A stretch of 64,000 bases of DNA from Legionella donaldsonii (GTDB taxonomy: Bacteria > Pseudomonadota > Gammaproteobacteria > Legionellales > Legionellaceae). Below the pieces are notes generated by a model. That model was given only the letters and a program-made list of their open reading frames with translations, was not told the origin of the DNA and did not search any database. This document shows, in pieces, positions 30,815 to 42,836 of the stretch. Both the position numbers and the translations under genes were made by a program. The stretch's first letter is position 1. Each line of letters begins with the position of its first letter. The stretch lies in contig NZ_UGOA01000001.1 of assembly GCF_900452385.1 (NCBI RefSeq), forward strand, positions 248,001 through 312,000, given 5' to 3'.

Positions 30815-32788
30815 GTGAGCATTCAACAACTATGTCTTGTAATTGTTCTTGCACCGCTGCTCGGTTCAATCATTGCGGGGTTTTTCCGCAACCAGATTGG
30901 TCGTTCAGGTGCACATTCCGTAACCATTGCTGGTGTTGGTTTATCTTTTCTGTTATCGCTTTATGTTGCTGTACTCATATTAACTGGTTCGGCTGATTCA
31001 GTTAACAGTAATATTTATACATGGGCTAGTGGCGGAGATTTGTTCCCTTATGCGTTCCATATTGGGTTTTTAATTGATCCGCTAACTGTAGTAATGCTGG
31101 TTGTGGTGAATTTTGTATCTCTGCTAGTGCATATCTACAGTATTGGTTATATGGCCGAGGATGACGGTTATCAGCGATTTTTTAGTTATATTTCCCTTTT
31201 TACATTTATGATGTTGATGCTGGTTACCGCCAATAATTTTTTACAGCTGTTTTTCGGTTGGGAAGGTGTAGGCCTGGTTTCCTATTTACTTATCAGCTTT
31301 TGGTACGACAAAGAGTCAGCTATTGAAGGTGGTTTGAAAGCCTTTATAGTCAACCGTGTAGGGGATTTTGGTTTTGTGCTAGGGATAGGCATGGTCTTGG
31401 CTTATACCGGTAGTTTGGATTACGACACGGTTTTCCAGAGTGCAAATCATCTGTCTGGGACTACCGTTGAGCTATTTTCCGGCCATCCATGGTCATTGCT
31501 TACTGTGATTTGTTTGCTGCTTTATGTAGGGGCTATGGGTAAATCTGCTCAAGTTCCCCTGCACGTATGGTTGCCGGAGTCAATGGAAGGCCCTACGCCT
31601 ATTTCAGCATTGATCCATGCGGCAACAATGGTTACCGCCGGGGTTTTCATGATCGCCCGTATTTCCCCCTTGGTTGAATTGTCAACCACAGCACTGAGCA
31701 CCATTCTGATTATAGGTGCCACAGGAGCTCTGTTTACTGGAATTTTGGCTTTGGTGATGAATGACATCAAGCGGGTTGTTGCCTATTCTACTTTATCACA
31801 ATTAGGCTATATGATGGTTGCGATGGGCGCTTCAGCTTATAGTGCTGGAATGTTCCATTTATTGACACATGCTTGCTTTAAAGCCCTATTATTTTTAGGC
31901 GCAGGCTCGGTCATTATTGGCATGCATCACGAGCAAGATATGCGCAAAATGGGTGGTTTGTGGAATAAAATGCCCATTACCTATGCCACTTTTGTCATTG
32001 GCAGTCTAGCGCTTTGTGCTATCCCTCCGTTTGCTGGTTTCTATTCAAAAGATACGATTATCGAAGCGGCAAAACTCTCAGAAATTCCTGGAAGTGGTTA
32101 CGCCTATTTTTGTGTGGCTTTGGGTGCCATGGTTACGGCGTTATATACTTTCCGTGCTTTATTTATGACTTTTCATGGAAAGTGTCGAGCGGATGAGCAT
32201 ACGCTCGCTCACTTGCATGAGTCGCCTGGGGTGGTATGGTTCCCATTAGTGATGCTGGCAATTCCTTCAGTCATTATCGGGTATATTCTTTATATGCCAA
32301 TGCTTTTTGATACACCGACGCTTCTTGGAAAATCCTTGTTTGTTTTACCTGAACATAATGTCCTTGCGGAATTGGCAAAAGAAGTCTCTTCCCCTTGGCA
32401 AGTGGCCTTGCATTCAGTCGGTTCACTAACTTTCTGGTTAGCTATTGCCGGTATTGTCATTGCCTGGGTTTGCTATATTGCCTTGCCTTCAATACCTGGT
32501 GTTTTGGCCAGGACCTTCGCTTGGCCCTACCGTATTCTGATGAACAAGTATGGTTTTGATGCATTTAATGATCATGTCATTGTGCGTGGTTCCAAAGCGA
32601 TGGGACAATTTTTTTATCAAACAGGTGATCAACGACTTATTGATGGCATGCTCGTAAATGGTGCAGGTCGTACGATTAGGTGGTTCGCACAAAAAGGTCG
32701 CGCTATCCAAAGCGGCTATTTGTACCATTATGCAACTGTGATGGTACTTGGTCTTTTTGTTTTCCTATGCTGGTTATTGCTAGGCTGA
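30815..32788 (+). CDS. nuoL: NADH-quinone oxidoreductase subunit L
   Basis: A distal proton-pumping, Mrp-antiporter-like subunit with the long lateral helix at its C-terminus. The 657-residue length is normal. Conserved blocks include F-F-G-W-E-G-V-G-L-V-S-Y-L-L-I, L-P-E-S-M-E-G-P-T-P-I-S-A-L-I-H-A-A-T-M-V and S-T-L-S-Q-L-G-Y-M. The start is GTG, five bases after the nuoK stop. Confidence 0.96.
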   Translation: MSIQQLCLVIVLAPLLGSIIAGFFRNQIGRSGAHSVTIAGVGLSFLLSLYVAVLILTGSADSVNSNIYTWASGGDLFPYAFHIGFLIDPLTVVMLVVVNFVSLLVHIYSIGYMAEDDGYQRFFSYISLFTFMMLMLVTANNFLQLFFGWEGVGLVSYLLISFWYDKESAIEGGLKAFIVNRVGDFGFVLGIGMVLAYTGSLDYDTVFQSANHLSGTTVELFSGHPWSLLTVICLLLYVGAMGKSAQVPLHVWLPESMEGPTPISALIHAATMVTAGVFMIARISPLVELSTTALSTILIIGATGALFTGILALVMNDIKRVVAYSTLSQLGYMMVAMGASAYSAGMFHLLTHACFKALLFLGAGSVIIGMHHEQDMRKMGGLWNKMPITYATFVIGSLALCAIPPFAGFYSKDTIIEAAKLSEIPGSGYAYFCVALGAMVTALYTFRALFMTFHGKCRADEHTLAHLHESPGVVWFPLVMLAIPSVIIGYILYMPMLFDTPTLLGKSLFVLPEHNVLAELAKEVSSPWQVALHSVGSLTFWLAIAGIVIAWVCYIALPSIPGVLARTFAWPYRILMNKYGFDAFNDHVIVRGSKAMGQFFYQTGDQRLIDGMLVNGAGRTIRWFAQKGRAIQSGYLYHYATVMVLGLFVFLCWLLLG

Positions 32789-32803
32789 TTATAAGGTGAA
32801 GGT

Positions 32804-34309
32804 ATGTATCATTTGCTCAATTTATTGATTTGGTTACCCATTATCGGAGGCGTTTTTGTATTCCTCACTGGCGATGATAATAACCCGAATGTATCACGTT
32901 ATTTATCTTTATTTACCGTTATACTCACGTTACTAATCTGTATACCTTTGGTAACCGGGTTTGATGTCAATACCCCGGGTATGCAACATCTTGATGAAAT
33001 TACGTGGATGCCGGCTTTAGGAATTAACTATAGTCTGGGAATTGATGGTTTGTCACTGCTATTAATCATTCTGAGCATATTTACCAATCTTATTGTGATC
33101 CTCGCAACCTGGGACAGTATTCATCAGCGCGTTGGCCAGTATATGGCTGCATTCCTGATTATGCAGGGTTTATTAGTCGGTGTCTTTTCAGCACTTGATG
33201 CGATTGTTTTTTATATATTCTGGGAAGCAACGCTTATCCCCATGTATTTGATTATCGGTATTTGGGGTTCAGATAATCGCGTCTATGCAGCAATAAAGTT
33301 TTTCCTGTATACCTTCTTGGGCTCGGTGCTTATGCTGGCCTCGTTCCTTTATATAGGCTATCAGGCAGGGTCATTTAAAATTGAAGCTTTCTATGCCATA
33401 AAATTAGGTATGACTGCACAAACACTCATCTTTATTGCTTTTTTCCTTGGTTTTGCAATCAAGATTCCAATGTTTCCTGTGCATACCTGGTTACCAGATG
33501 CCCATACCGAAGCACCTGCTGGTGGTTCAGTTGTTCTGGCGGCAATTTTATTGAAGCTTGGTGCTTATGGATTTATTCGTTTTTCTTTGCCAATAGTACC
33601 TGATGCATCTAGTAAATACGCGATGGTTATGATTGCCCTCTCATTAATTGCAGTAGTCTATGTGGGCTTGGTCGCTATTATCCAAAAAGATATGAAGAGA
33701 CTTATTGCCTACTCATCAATATCCCATATGGGTTTTGTAACCCTTGGTTGTTTTGCTGTATTTGCTATAGCGAAACAGTCAGGACTGAGTAATGCGGGTT
33801 TGGTTCTTGAAGGAGCCATTATTGTGATGATTTCACATGCTTTTGTATCCAGTGCCATGTTTGCCGGCGTGGGTTATATCTATGACAGGATGCATACTCG
33901 ACAGGTTAAGGATTTTGGTGGGTTAGTCCATTCCATGCCAATTTTCGCTTCCTTTTTCATGCTTTTTGCCATGGCAAACGCAGGATTGCCTGGAACTTCA
34001 GGTTTTGTTGGTGAATTTATGGTGATTTTAGGGAGCATTAAAGCAGGCTTCTGGATCGCATTTTGGGCTGCTACCACATTGATTATTGGTGCCGCATACA
34101 CTTTGTGGATGTACAAACGCGTTATTTTTGGCCCGATAACTAATAAAAAGATTGAATCCTTAAGTGATATTTCCGGCTTCGAAATCAGTGCTTATGCACT
34201 CCTTGCTTTTATGGTGGTAGCAATGGGTGTATATCCAAAGCCCGTACTTAATTATATTCATCAAACAGTCAGCTACACCTTGGCTCAGGCTGATAAATCA
34301 AAATTATAA
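32804..34309 (+). CDS. nuoM: NADH-quinone oxidoreductase subunit M
   Basis: An antiporter-like proton-pumping subunit, 501 residues and about 14 helices. The blocks F-W-E-A-T-L-I-P-M-Y-L-I-I-G and L-P-D-A-H-T-E-A-P-A-G-G-S-V are intact, with S-S-I-S-H-M-G-F-V further on. AAGGTGAAGG precedes the ATG. Confidence 0.96.
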   Translation: MYHLLNLLIWLPIIGGVFVFLTGDDNNPNVSRYLSLFTVILTLLICIPLVTGFDVNTPGMQHLDEITWMPALGINYSLGIDGLSLLLIILSIFTNLIVILATWDSIHQRVGQYMAAFLIMQGLLVGVFSALDAIVFYIFWEATLIPMYLIIGIWGSDNRVYAAIKFFLYTFLGSVLMLASFLYIGYQAGSFKIEAFYAIKLGMTAQTLIFIAFFLGFAIKIPMFPVHTWLPDAHTEAPAGGSVVLAAILLKLGAYGFIRFSLPIVPDASSKYAMVMIALSLIAVVYVGLVAIIQKDMKRLIAYSSISHMGFVTLGCFAVFAIAKQSGLSNAGLVLEGAIIVMISHAFVSSAMFAGVGYIYDRMHTRQVKDFGGLVHSMPIFASFFMLFAMANAGLPGTSGFVGEFMVILGSIKAGFWIAFWAATTLIIGAAYTLWMYKRVIFGPITNKKIESLSDISGFEISAYALLAFMVVAMGVYPKPVLNYIHQTVSYTLAQADKSKL

Positions 34310-34328
34310 CTAGCAAGGTTAAATAAAC

Positions 34329-35774
34329 ATGACAGTATCATTACTTGAGAATCTACACATCGCATTACCAGAGATGATTGTGTTAGTCACCGCCTGTATA
34401 GCCTTGTTGGGTGATCTTTTTTTCCGACATCGCTACGCTTCGATTGCATTTGCCTGTGCAATTGCTGGACTGGCTTTAGCCGCTGGTGTAAGTTTTATGT
34501 TACTTGGTAGTTTCAAGACGGTAATCCTTGGCGGTCTTTATGTAAGTGACGATATTGCACAGCTGATGAAATTATTTATTTATCTTAGTGTTTTTCTCTG
34601 TTTTTTCTATTCGCAGCGCTACATTGATGAGCGTCAAATGCCTGCAGGCGACTACTATGTTCTTGGCCTGTTTTCCATGTTAGGAATGATGGTGCTTGTT
34701 TCAGCTCATTCATTACTGACAATTTATCTAGGTCTGGAGTTACTTTCCTTGCCTTTATATGCGATGACTGCAATTCGTCGTACAAACAGCGACGCATCAG
34801 AAGCAGCCATGAAGTATTTTGTGATGGGGGCGATTGCCTCTGGCATGCTCTTGTATGGTTTGTCCTTGTTGTATGGCGCGACAGGGAAACTGGATTTGCT
34901 TGATATTGCTAATGCCATTGCTGCCAATTGGCAGCAGGACAGTACTCTACTGTCGTTTGCTTTAGTATTTATTATGGTGGGTGTAGGGTTCAAATTAGCT
35001 GCTATGCCGTTTCACATGTGGGCACCGGATGTCTATCAAGGTGCGCCAAGTGCAGTCACTCTTTTTATTAGTGCTGCGCCTAAAATAGCCGCGCTTGGCA
35101 TGGCATTACGTTTGTTAACGCTAGGTTTGGCGGGTATTTCACCGCAATGGCAGCAGTTACTGCTGATAATGGCTTTGCTATCGACTGGACTGGGTAATTT
35201 GTTTGCAATTACCCAAGTTAATATTAAGCGACTTTTGGCTTATTCTGCTATTTCCCATATTGGCTACTCGCTTTTTGGTCTCTTGGCAGCGAGTGATGCT
35301 GGTTATGCTGCAGCGCTTTATTATGTACTGGTTTATTCGTTAATGACCGTTGCTGCCTTTGGATTGATTGTGATTTTATCAAATAAGGGTGTCGAAATAG
35401 ATCAGGTCGATGATTTGAAAGGCCTCAATAAGAGAAATCCCTGGATTGCCTTCATGCTCTTGATAGTCATGTTTTCAATGGCAGGGGTTCCACCTACCGT
35501 GGGCTTTTTTACTAAGTTACTGGTTTTAAAGGCGTTGGTTGATGTTAACATGACTTGGGTTGCGGTACTTGGCCTTTTCTTCGCTGTTATTGGTGCTTAT
35601 TATTATCTGCGCATTGTTAAAGTAATGTACTTTGATGAGGCTACTGATAGTACTCCGGTGCGATTTTCTATGCCAACCCAAATTGTATTTTCTTTGAATT
35701 GCCTGTCCCTACTGTTCTTGGGTATTTTCCCTTCAGCGCTAATAACTGCCTGTATTAACGCGTTTGCTGGCTAG
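34329..35774 (+). CDS. nuoN: NADH-quinone oxidoreductase subunit N
   Basis: The third antiporter-like pumping subunit, 481 residues. [11 protein letters not shown] and [14 protein letters not shown] are diagnostic, as is [10 protein letters not shown]. It closes the 14-gene operon. No T-run terminator follows; palindromic repeats do. Confidence 0.96.
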   Translation: MTVSLLENLHIALPEMIVLVTACIALLGDLFFRHRYASIAFACAIAGLALAAGVSFMLLGSFKTVILGGLYVSDDIAQLMKLFIYLSVFLCFFYSQRYIDERQMPAGDYYVLGLFSMLGMMVLVSAHSLLTIYLGLELLSLPLYAMTAIRRTNSDASEAAMKYFVMGAIASGMLLYGLSLLYGATGKLDLLDIANAIAANWQQDSTLLSFALVFIMVGVGFKLAAMPFHMWAPDVYQGAPSAVTLFISAAPKIAALGMALRLLTLGLAGISPQWQQLLLIMALLSTGLGNLFAITQVNIKRLLAYSAISHIGYSLFGLLAASDAGYAAALYYVLVYSLMTVAAFGLIVILSNKGVEIDQVDDLKGLNKRNPWIAFMLLIVMFSMAGVPPTVGFFTKLLVLKALVDVNMTWVAVLGLFFAVIGAYYYLRIVKVMYFDEATDSTPVRFSMPTQIVFSLNCLSLLFLGIFPSALITACINAFAG

Positions 35775-35795
35775 GGGCTGCTGGGATTTCTACTT

Positions 35796-35879
35796 AGCCT
35801 GTATGGCTTGATTTTCTGGACTTCGCTGCAATGCTCTAATATCAAGCCATAGGCTGTGCAAGTAGGGGCGATTCGCCCC
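35796..35879. repeat. Palindromic repeats after nuoN
   Basis: AGCCTGTATGGCTTGAT (35796-35812) pairs with ATCAAGCCATAGGCT (35841-35855) with a one-base bulge. A second hairpin GGGGCG-ATT-CGCCCC lies at 35865-35879. The 292-bp gap from 35775 to 36066 holds no ORF. A further GCTAGCGAAAT string near 35951 recurs in the element at 6634-6644 (AGCTAGCGAAATG), hinting at a shared repeat family. Confidence 0.55.
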
Positions 35880-36024
35880 ATCAGTGCAGTGGTTATGGAG
35901 GCCTGTCGGTTAAATTAGGCGGCTCGAATAACAGGCTATAAACAAGGCGGCTAGCGAAATCGCAACAACTCAAATTCGGAAGGAATAATTAATTTCTTAA
36001 TATCGTCCAACTGATAAAAAAAGC

Positions 36025-36053
36025 TTGATAAATAAAGGGAGGGTGAGTATACT
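36025..36053 (+). promoter_or_regulatory. Sigma-70 promoter of tRNA-fMet
   Basis: TTGATA (36025-36030) and TATACT (36048-36053) are separated by 17 bp, with the -10 ending 13 bases before the mature tRNA. It may also drive the rimP-nusA-infB operon by read-through. Confidence 0.8.
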
Positions 36054-36066
36054 TGCCCTCAGTTGA

Positions 36067-36143
<77 letters not shown>

Positions 36144-36148
36144 CTATT

Positions 36149-36173
36149 AAAAACCCCATCATTGGGGTTTTTT
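36149..36173 (+). terminator. Rho-independent terminator after tRNA-fMet
   Basis: AAAAACCCC (36149-36157) pairs with GGGGTTTTT (36164-36172), extended T-run. It would limit read-through from the tRNA promoter into rimP, 190 bp downstream. The rest of the gap has no clear second promoter. Confidence 0.85.
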
Positions 36174-36363
36174 ATTATGCTCAAACAGGTAATGAGCGAT
36201 AAAAAGCTATCAGTCAGGCGATGGTGAATTACTCAAGCTCTGTTTTAAGATTATACTTGGGGCCATGGGCAATGATGTTCATTAGAGTAGTTCCCAAATA
36301 ATCATTTCGAAAAATATGCCTGAATCAATGTCAATCCAGGAAAAGTAGGTAGTCGGGTAGCAT

Positions 36364-36810
36364 ATGATACAGAGCGAAATTGAACAAATATTAAAGCCGA
36401 TAATCGAGGATTTGGGTTACGAGCTTTGGGGATGTGAATACTTATCACAGGGAAAACATTCGCTGCTACGTATATACATAGATAAAGTCGGTGGCATTGG
36501 TATCGAGGATTGTGAGCGAGTTAGTAAACAGGTTAGCGCGCTTCTCGATGTGGAAGATCCCATTTCGGGAAATTATAGTTTAGAGATATCTTCCCCAGGA
36601 ATACCTCGCCCGCTGTTCAATAAAGAGCAGTATAAGCGTTATCTGGGGTGCGATATCCAGGTAAAATTGTTTAAACCCGTAGCAGGTAGACGTAAACTGT
36701 CTGGTACTCTTATGACTGTTAGTGATGATCAGTTGATATTAAAAGTGGGTGATGAGCAACTGGAAGTACTATTTTCCCAAATAGTAAAAGCAAATTTGAC
36801 AGGCGAGTGA
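36364..36810 (+). CDS. rimP: Ribosome maturation factor RimP
   Basis: A cytoplasmic factor for 30S subunit maturation. The 148-residue protein has the N-terminal RimP alpha/beta domain, with G-Y-E-L-W-G near residue 19 and [15 protein letters not shown] near 75-90, and the C-terminal SH3-like domain. It leads the rimP-nusA-infB-rbfA-truB-rpsO-pnp cluster. Confidence 0.95.
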   Translation: MIQSEIEQILKPIIEDLGYELWGCEYLSQGKHSLLRIYIDKVGGIGIEDCERVSKQVSALLDVEDPISGNYSLEISSPGIPRPLFNKEQYKRYLGCDIQVKLFKPVAGRRKLSGTLMTVSDDQLILKVGDEQLEVLFSQIVKANLTGE

Positions 36811-36818
36811 GGCGAACA

Positions 36819-38297
36819 ATGAGCAAAGAATTGTTATTAGTTGCTGAGGCATTATCTAACGAAAAGGGTGTGAGCAAAGATGTTGTATTGCAAGCAATCC
36901 AAGCAGCGCTTGAATCTGCCACTCGTAAACTCACTGATAAAGATATTGGTGTGAGAGTAAAGCTTGATCCTCGTTCTGGCGAATATGAAACTTTCCGGTA
37001 TTGGGATGTTGTTGCTGATGAAGAGATGGAGTTCCCTGAACGGCAATTAACGCTCGCTCAAGCCAAGGAGCGCCAGCCAAAAATTGAAATGGGCGGACGT
37101 ATTGAAGAACCTATGCCGTCAGTTGAATTTGGTCGCATCGCTGCGCAAACTGCCCGTCAAGTTATTATGCAAAAAGTTCGTGAGGCAGAAAGGCAACAAG
37201 TGGTTGATCAATTCAGGAATAAGCTGGGTCAACTTGTTTATGGTACAGTCAAAAAAGTCACACGAGATAACATCATTATTGATTTGGGTGGTAAAGCAGA
37301 AGCATTTATGCCACGTAACGAAATGTTACCTAATGAAATGTTTAGACCGAATGACAGAGTACGTGCCTATCTATACGAGATAACACCTCAGGCACGTGGG
37401 CCACAACTGTATGTTAGCCGTACTCGCAATGAAATGTTGGTAGAACTGTTTCGAATAGAAGTACCTGAAATTGGTGAGAATGTTATTGAGGTTAAAGCTG
37501 CTGCGCGAGAGCCTGGAAATAGGGCTAAAATCGCTGTTAAAACCAATGATGGACGTATTGATCCCGTGGGTGCTTGTGTAGGAATGCGTGGCGCTCGCGT
37601 TCAGGCTGTTTCCGGCGAGTTAGGTGGTGAGCGTGTTGATATCATTTTATGGGATGACAATCCAGCACAACTAGTGATTAATGCTATGGCACCTGCAGAT
37701 ATCACCTCGATCGTTGTTGATGAAGATAGCCACACAATGGATCTGGCAGTACAGAAAGATCAGTTATCACAAGCGATTGGCCGAAGCGGACAAAATGTAA
37801 GGCTAGCCAGTCAACTGACCGGTTGGACTTTGAACGTAATGACGGTTGAAGAATTTAATAACAAGAGTCAGGAAGAGTCGAGCAAAATTGTTAATCTCTT
37901 TACTACAACGTTGGAAATTGATGAAGAAATCGCCAATCTTTTGGTGACACATGGATTTTCTTCTCTGGAAGAGATTGCCTACGTTCCCAAAGAAGAATTA
38001 CTTGCTATTGAAGAATTTGACGAAGAAATTGTTGATGAATTAAGAAACAGGGCAAATGATACTCTATTGACCCAGGCGTTAACTTCTGGGCAAGGCCTGG
38101 CAGGCACTCCCACTGAGTCACTTCTGGAAATGGACGGGATGACGGAGGCTTTAGCTATTAGCTTGGCAGCTAAAGGGATTACAACGATGGACGAGCTTGC
38201 CGAACAATCGGTTGATGAGTTGCTTGATATTCATGGTATGACAGAAGAGCAAGCTGCCAAACTGATTATGACGGCGCGTGAGCCGTGGTTTCGATAA
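36819..38297 (+). CDS. nusA: Transcription termination/antitermination factor NusA
   Basis: Binds RNA polymerase and RNA to modulate pausing, termination and antitermination. Domains in order: N-terminal RNAP-binding (1-130), S1 (about 135-200), KH1 and KH2 (about 200-345; G-M-R-G-A-R and I-G-R-S-G-Q-N), then two acidic helix-hairpin-helix repeats (about 365-490). The ATG at 36819 with GAGG upstream is preferred over a GTG overlapping rimP. Length 492 residues, as in E. coli-type NusA. Confidence 0.96.
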   Translation: MSKELLLVAEALSNEKGVSKDVVLQAIQAALESATRKLTDKDIGVRVKLDPRSGEYETFRYWDVVADEEMEFPERQLTLAQAKERQPKIEMGGRIEEPMPSVEFGRIAAQTARQVIMQKVREAERQQVVDQFRNKLGQLVYGTVKKVTRDNIIIDLGGKAEAFMPRNEMLPNEMFRPNDRVRAYLYEITPQARGPQLYVSRTRNEMLVELFRIEVPEIGENVIEVKAAAREPGNRAKIAVKTNDGRIDPVGACVGMRGARVQAVSGELGGERVDIILWDDNPAQLVINAMAPADITSIVVDEDSHTMDLAVQKDQLSQAIGRSGQNVRLASQLTGWTLNVMTVEEFNNKSQEESSKIVNLFTTTLEIDEEIANLLVTHGFSSLEEIAYVPKEELLAIEEFDEEIVDELRNRANDTLLTQALTSGQGLAGTPTESLLEMDGMTEALAISLAAKGITTMDELAEQSVDELLDIHGMTEEQAAKLIMTAREPWFR

Positions 38298-38458
38298 GAA
38301 TTAATGAGATTGTTCGGGGTTGGAAAATTTCAACTTCAAACATTAGCAGATTATCAAGGTGTTTGCTTATAGTACTTTGATTATAAAGTGAATTTTGAGC
38401 TCATAGTATTTAGAATTAGAGCAGTTTCTATGTGGGATTGCTGAAAGGGGATTAAATT

Positions 38459-41029
38459 ATGGCGGATGTGACGGTTAAACAATTGGCTCAAGTCGTTGGT
38501 ATCCCTGTTGAACGCCTATTGAACCAGTTACAGGAAGCAGGGTTATCTTTTAGTGATGAACAACAGACAGTCAACGAAGAACAGAAACGTATTCTGTTAA
38601 CTCATCTTAAAGGTAGCTCTAACCGAGAAACACGCGCAACTCCGGAGCGAATTACTCTTCGTCGCAAGAGCCTTTCTCAAGTAACTGTTGGCCATGACGT
38701 GCACAGTGGCAAAACAGTGAATATCGAAGTCCGTAAAAAGCGCACTTACGTCAAACGTAGTAGCTTGCTTGATCAGCAAAGTGAAACTGAGCATGAAGAA
38801 GATATTGCTGCACCAGTTGAAGATATTGTAGCACAATCTTCTGATACTGAAGTTGTTGCTGAATCTGGAGCTGAAATTGAAGCCTTACCTGAAGAGCTAA
38901 ATGTGCAAGTGGAGTTAGCTGCTGAAGAACCGGAATTAGTTGCTGAAGCAGAAGAAGTGATTAGCCCAGAAATTCTCCCCCTAGCCGATCAAGTTCTGAC
39001 GCAACCTGTTGCTGAAGAAAAAGTTGAGAAGGCTGCTAAAAAGAAGCCGGGTGATAAAAGCGATAGGGGTGATTCTGAGGTTGAGTCCGATTTCAAAAAA
39101 GGGCGGGGCAGCAAGAGAGGTAAATATCAGGCTCCTGAGCGTGAAGACGAGGAAGGCTCTGGAATGCGTCATAAGCGCAGTAAAGTTAAGAAGCGCAGGG
39201 GTAGTGAAAAATCAGAGAAATATCGCGAGGCCGAAGAGGCATTGACCCATGGTTTTGCTATGCCAACTGCACCTATGGTACATGAAGTATTAATACCGGA
39301 AACAATCACTGTAGCTGAATTGGCTAAACGTATGTCGGTAAAAGCTGCTGAAGTTATTAAAATAATGATGGGCCTTGGTGCTATGGCGACCATCAACCAG
39401 GTTATCGATCAAGATACGGCTGCCATTGTTGTTGAAGAAATGGGGCATAAGTCAAAAATAGTAAAAGAAAACGCTATCGAAGATACACTGGGCGATGTAT
39501 TGAATAAAGGAAGTAAAACGGAAGCTCGTGCTCCTGTTGTAACCATTATGGGGCATGTGGATCACGGTAAAACTTCTTTACTTGACTATATCAGACGTAC
39601 CAAGGTTGCCGCCGGTGAAGCGGGTGGTATAACCCAACATATTGGTGCTTACCATGTGGGCACACCAAAAGGTGAAATTACTTTTCTTGATACGCCGGGT
39701 CATGCTGCCTTTACTGCAATGCGTGCTCGTGGAGCCCAGGCTACTGACATCGTCATTCTGATTGTTGCGGCAGATGATGGTGTTAAACCACAAACCGTTG
39801 AAGCTGTACAACATGCCAAAGCGGCTAACGTGCCAATTATCGTCGCTGTTAATAAAATGGATAAACCTGATGCTGATCCAGATCGGGTTATGAACGAGCT
39901 ATCAGCCTATGATGTAATTCCTGAGTCGTGGGGCGGAGATACAATGTTCGTAAAAATTTCGGCTAAATCTGGATCAGGTATAGACGAATTACTGGATGCT
40001 GTTTTGTTGCAGTCGGAAGTGTTGGAATTAACAGCCAATACTGATGGTGCAGCAAAAGGGGTGGTGATTGAATCACGACTCGATAAGGGGCGTGGTCCTG
40101 TGGCTACTGTGCTCGTACAAAATGGAACTTTGCATAAAGGTGATATCTTACTTGCTGGCTTGCAGTATGGTCGTGTTCGCGCCTTAGTCAGTGATAATGG
40201 CAGCCTGGTTGACAGTGCTGGTCCTTCCATTCCAGTTGAGGTGCTTGGTTTATCCGCTATTCCGCACGCTGGTGATGAAGCAGTTGTTGTTCCTGATGAG
40301 AAACGAGCCCGGGAAGTGGCTTTATTCCGTCAAGGAAAGTTCCGTGATGTTAAGCTGGCTAGACGACAAAAAACTTCTCTCGATGGCTTCTTTGAAACCA
40401 TGACGATTGCAGAAGCAAAAGTATTGAATGTGGTCTTGAAGGCTGATGTACAGGGGTCGGTTGAAGCGATTGCTGATGCTTTGGTGAAATTATCAACTGA
40501 CGAAGTGAAAGTTGAAATTATTGCCAGTGGTGTAGGTGGTATTACTGAATCTGATGTCCATTTAGCTATCGCCTCTAATGCAATTTTAATTGGGTTCAAT
40601 GTCCGGGCTGACAGCGGTGCTAAGAAATTGGCTGAACAGGAAGCTGTTGCCTTGCACTACTACAGCGTCATCTATGACATCGTTGATCAAGTCAAAGGTG
40701 CTCTAACGGGTATGTTGGCTCCCCAATTTAAAGAAGAGATTATCGGTATTGCAGAAGTCCGCGACGTATTCCGTTCACCCAAACTGGGAGCCATCGCTGG
40801 TTGTATGGTGGTTGAGGGCATGATCAAGCGTAATAATCCAATTCGTGTACTCAGAAATAACGTCGTTATTTATGAGGGCACGCTGGAATCATTAAGACGA
40901 TTTAAAGATGATGTTGTTGAAGTTCGCCAAGGATTTGAGTGCGGTATCGGTGTGAAGAATTACAATGATGTTAAGGCCGGTGACTTAATTGAAGTGTTTG
41001 AGACAATTGAAATAAAGCGTGATTTATGA
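38459..41029 (+). CDS. infB: Translation initiation factor IF-2
   Basis: A GTPase that brings fMet-tRNA to the 30S subunit. The N-terminal IF2 domain is followed by an acidic, then K/R-rich linker (about 95-270), and the G domain has G-H-V-D-H-G-K-T (P-loop), D-T-P-G-H (G3) and N-K-M-D (G4). Domains II-IV follow. Length 856 residues. AAGGGG precedes the ATG, and a 161-bp gap separates it from nusA. The stop overlaps the rbfA ATG (ATGA). Confidence 0.97.
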   Translation: MADVTVKQLAQVVGIPVERLLNQLQEAGLSFSDEQQTVNEEQKRILLTHLKGSSNRETRATPERITLRRKSLSQVTVGHDVHSGKTVNIEVRKKRTYVKRSSLLDQQSETEHEEDIAAPVEDIVAQSSDTEVVAESGAEIEALPEELNVQVELAAEEPELVAEAEEVISPEILPLADQVLTQPVAEEKVEKAAKKKPGDKSDRGDSEVESDFKKGRGSKRGKYQAPEREDEEGSGMRHKRSKVKKRRGSEKSEKYREAEEALTHGFAMPTAPMVHEVLIPETITVAELAKRMSVKAAEVIKIMMGLGAMATINQVIDQDTAAIVVEEMGHKSKIVKENAIEDTLGDVLNKGSKTEARAPVVTIMGHVDHGKTSLLDYIRRTKVAAGEAGGITQHIGAYHVGTPKGEITFLDTPGHAAFTAMRARGAQATDIVILIVAADDGVKPQTVEAVQHAKAANVPIIVAVNKMDKPDADPDRVMNELSAYDVIPESWGGDTMFVKISAKSGSGIDELLDAVLLQSEVLELTANTDGAAKGVVIESRLDKGRGPVATVLVQNGTLHKGDILLAGLQYGRVRALVSDNGSLVDSAGPSIPVEVLGLSAIPHAGDEAVVVPDEKRAREVALFRQGKFRDVKLARRQKTSLDGFFETMTIAEAKVLNVVLKADVQGSVEAIADALVKLSTDEVKVEIIASGVGGITESDVHLAIASNAILIGFNVRADSGAKKLAEQEAVALHYYSVIYDIVDQVKGALTGMLAPQFKEEIIGIAEVRDVFRSPKLGAIAGCMVVEGMIKRNNPIRVLRNNVVIYEGTLESLRRFKDDVVEVRQGFECGIGVKNYNDVKAGDLIEVFETIEIKRDL

Positions 41030-41394
41030 GTAAGGATTTTAAGCGAACCGACCGTGTTGCAGAGATGATGCAGAGGAAGCTTTCGCAAATCATTCAACAA
41101 GAAATCAAAGATCCGCGATTGCCAGCTTTTATTACTATCTCAGCAGTAAAGGTTTCTGCCGATTTGGGGCACGCAAAGGTCTACTTTACCGTGTTCAACG
41201 ATGATGTAGAGCAAACGGCAGGAATTCTTAATGCGGCTGCAAGCTATTTGCGTTCTGCTTTAGCGAGGTCAGTAAAATTGCGTACCGTTCCCCAGCTTCA
41301 TTTTGTATATGATGAATCAATAGAATATGGCAGGCGATTAACTCGGTTGATTGATGAAGCTAATCCCTCAGACACTGATGATGAACAAGATTGA
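41026..41394 (+). CDS. rbfA: Ribosome-binding factor A
   Basis: A KH-fold protein needed for 16S rRNA 5'-end maturation and cold adaptation. The 122-residue length is typical, with the conserved K-D-P-R-L-P (near residue 28) and [11 protein letters not shown] (near 43). Coupled to infB by ATGA; its 3' end overlaps the truB start by about 14 bp. Confidence 0.95.
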   Translation: MSKDFKRTDRVAEMMQRKLSQIIQQEIKDPRLPAFITISAVKVSADLGHAKVYFTVFNDDVEQTAGILNAAASYLRSALARSVKLRTVPQLHFVYDESIEYGRRLTRLIDEANPSDTDDEQD

Positions 41395-42310
41395 GAATAA
41401 GCAGTCTGTAAACGGTATTTTGCTGCTTAATAAACCACAGGGATTGTCGTCTAATGCTGTGTTGCAGCAGGTTAAAAGATTATTTCAAGCAAAAAAAGCA
41501 GGACATACAGGAAGTCTCGATCCATTGGCAACAGGTATGTTGCCGATCTGCTTTGGTGAAGCGACCAAATTCTGCCAATATCTTCTCAATGCGGATAAAT
41601 GCTATGAAGCGACTGGCTTACTGGGTATCAAAACGAATACTGCCGATGCTTGGGGTGAGATCACACAGGAAATCTCTAATTTTACACTGACCGATGCTCA
41701 ACTACTGACTGTCCTTGAGCAATTCAAAGGCAAGATTCAACAAGTCCCTTCCATGTTTTCGGCTTTAAAACATAACGGAACTCCCCTCTATAAATATGCA
41801 CGTGAGGGCGTTGATGTTGCGCGTGCCGCACGAGAAATTATTATTCATCAATTGGATTTAACCAGATTTAACAATAAGGAATTTGATATTAAAGTATCGT
41901 GCAGTAAAGGCACGTATATCCGTAATCTGATTGAAGACATTGGTGATAGACTGGGGGTTGGAGCGCATGTGACCAGACTTCATCGTGTGCATACAGCAGG
42001 GTTTGCTGATGAGCCAATGTACAATATAGATGATTTGCAGAATAAAACAGCCACAGAACGATTAGCTTGTCTTTTGCCCATGGAGCGGGCGGTATCCTAT
42101 TTACCGGTTTTAGTTTTAAATAGAGAAGAAGTCGTTGCTCTACGACAGGGAAAAGTCCTTGTTGATAAAAGCGGTTCCAATTTGTATAACAGCTGTGTTC
42201 GTCTTCATGATGATGAGGACCGGTTTGTCGGATTGGGAGAAATTCAGTTGTCAGGTACTTTAACAGTAAAACGTTTATTGACTAGCGAGACTGTTGCAGG
42301 ACTCGAGTAA
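41381..42310 (+). CDS. truB: tRNA pseudouridine-55 synthase TruB
   Basis: Forms pseudouridine 55 in the tRNA T-loop. The catalytic Asp lies in [13 protein letters not shown], near residue 45. K-G-T-Y-I-R is near 180, and the C-terminal PUA-like region is present. The start at 41381 gives the usual short N-terminus before G-I-L-L-L-N-K-P; the ATGs at 41378 and 41351 are alternatives. Length about 309 residues. Confidence 0.95.
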   Translation: MNKIENKQSVNGILLLNKPQGLSSNAVLQQVKRLFQAKKAGHTGSLDPLATGMLPICFGEATKFCQYLLNADKCYEATGLLGIKTNTADAWGEITQEISNFTLTDAQLLTVLEQFKGKIQQVPSMFSALKHNGTPLYKYAREGVDVARAAREIIIHQLDLTRFNNKEFDIKVSCSKGTYIRNLIEDIGDRLGVGAHVTRLHRVHTAGFADEPMYNIDDLQNKTATERLACLLPMERAVSYLPVLVLNREEVVALRQGKVLVDKSGSNLYNSCVRLHDDEDRFVGLGEIQLSGTLTVKRLLTSETVAGLE

Positions 42311-42435
42311 TAAGCTGCCAGCACGTTTTGAAAGCAGTCCCATATGGCCAATAACGAGAATAGGTTGGGTCATGCTTTATCGTTTTTTTATGCAGGGAAA
42401 AATCAATAAATATTGCACAAATTCTCAGCTAATAC

Positions 42436-42464
42436 TTGTGTCAAAGAGCTGGCCTTGATAGAAT
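42436..42464 (+). promoter_or_regulatory. Putative sigma-70 promoter of rpsO
   Basis: TTGTGT (42436-42441) and TAGAAT (42459-42464) are 17 bp apart, 44 bp before the rpsO ATG. The match is by eye; E. coli also has a separate rpsO promoter here. Confidence 0.6.
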
Positions 42465-42508
42465 GCTCCCCTTTGAATGAACACTTAGCTTATCCTCAGG
42501 AGTGAATA

Positions 42509-42784
42509 ATGTCGCTAACTAGCGCACAAAAAGCAGAAATTGTTAACGAATATAAGCGAGCTGATAAAGATACTGGTTCGCCTGAAGTTCAAGTTTCTCT
42601 AATGAGTAGTCGGATTAAATACTTAACCGATCATTTTAAAGACAATAAAAAAGATTTCCACTCACGACGTGGTTTGCAAGAATTAGTAAACAAGCGCCGT
42701 AAGTTGCTTAAGTATCTGAAGAGAAAAGATCAGGCTCGTTATCAAACATTGATTCAAAATCTCGGCTTACGGGATTCCTATTGA
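42509..42784 (+). CDS. rpsO: 30S ribosomal protein S15
   Basis: Primary 16S rRNA-binding protein of the central domain. The 91 residues, counting Met (standard is 89-91), contain the family block D-T-G-S-P-E-V-Q and [18 protein letters not shown] precedes the ATG. It is followed by a strong terminator before pnp. Confidence 0.98.
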   Translation: MSLTSAQKAEIVNEYKRADKDTGSPEVQVSLMSSRIKYLTDHFKDNKKDFHSRRGLQELVNKRRKLLKYLKRKDQARYQTLIQNLGLRDSY

Positions 42785-42836
42785 GCGTTTGGAACCATGC
42801 TAATGGGACTAGTCTGCTCGATTCTCAGGTCAAATA

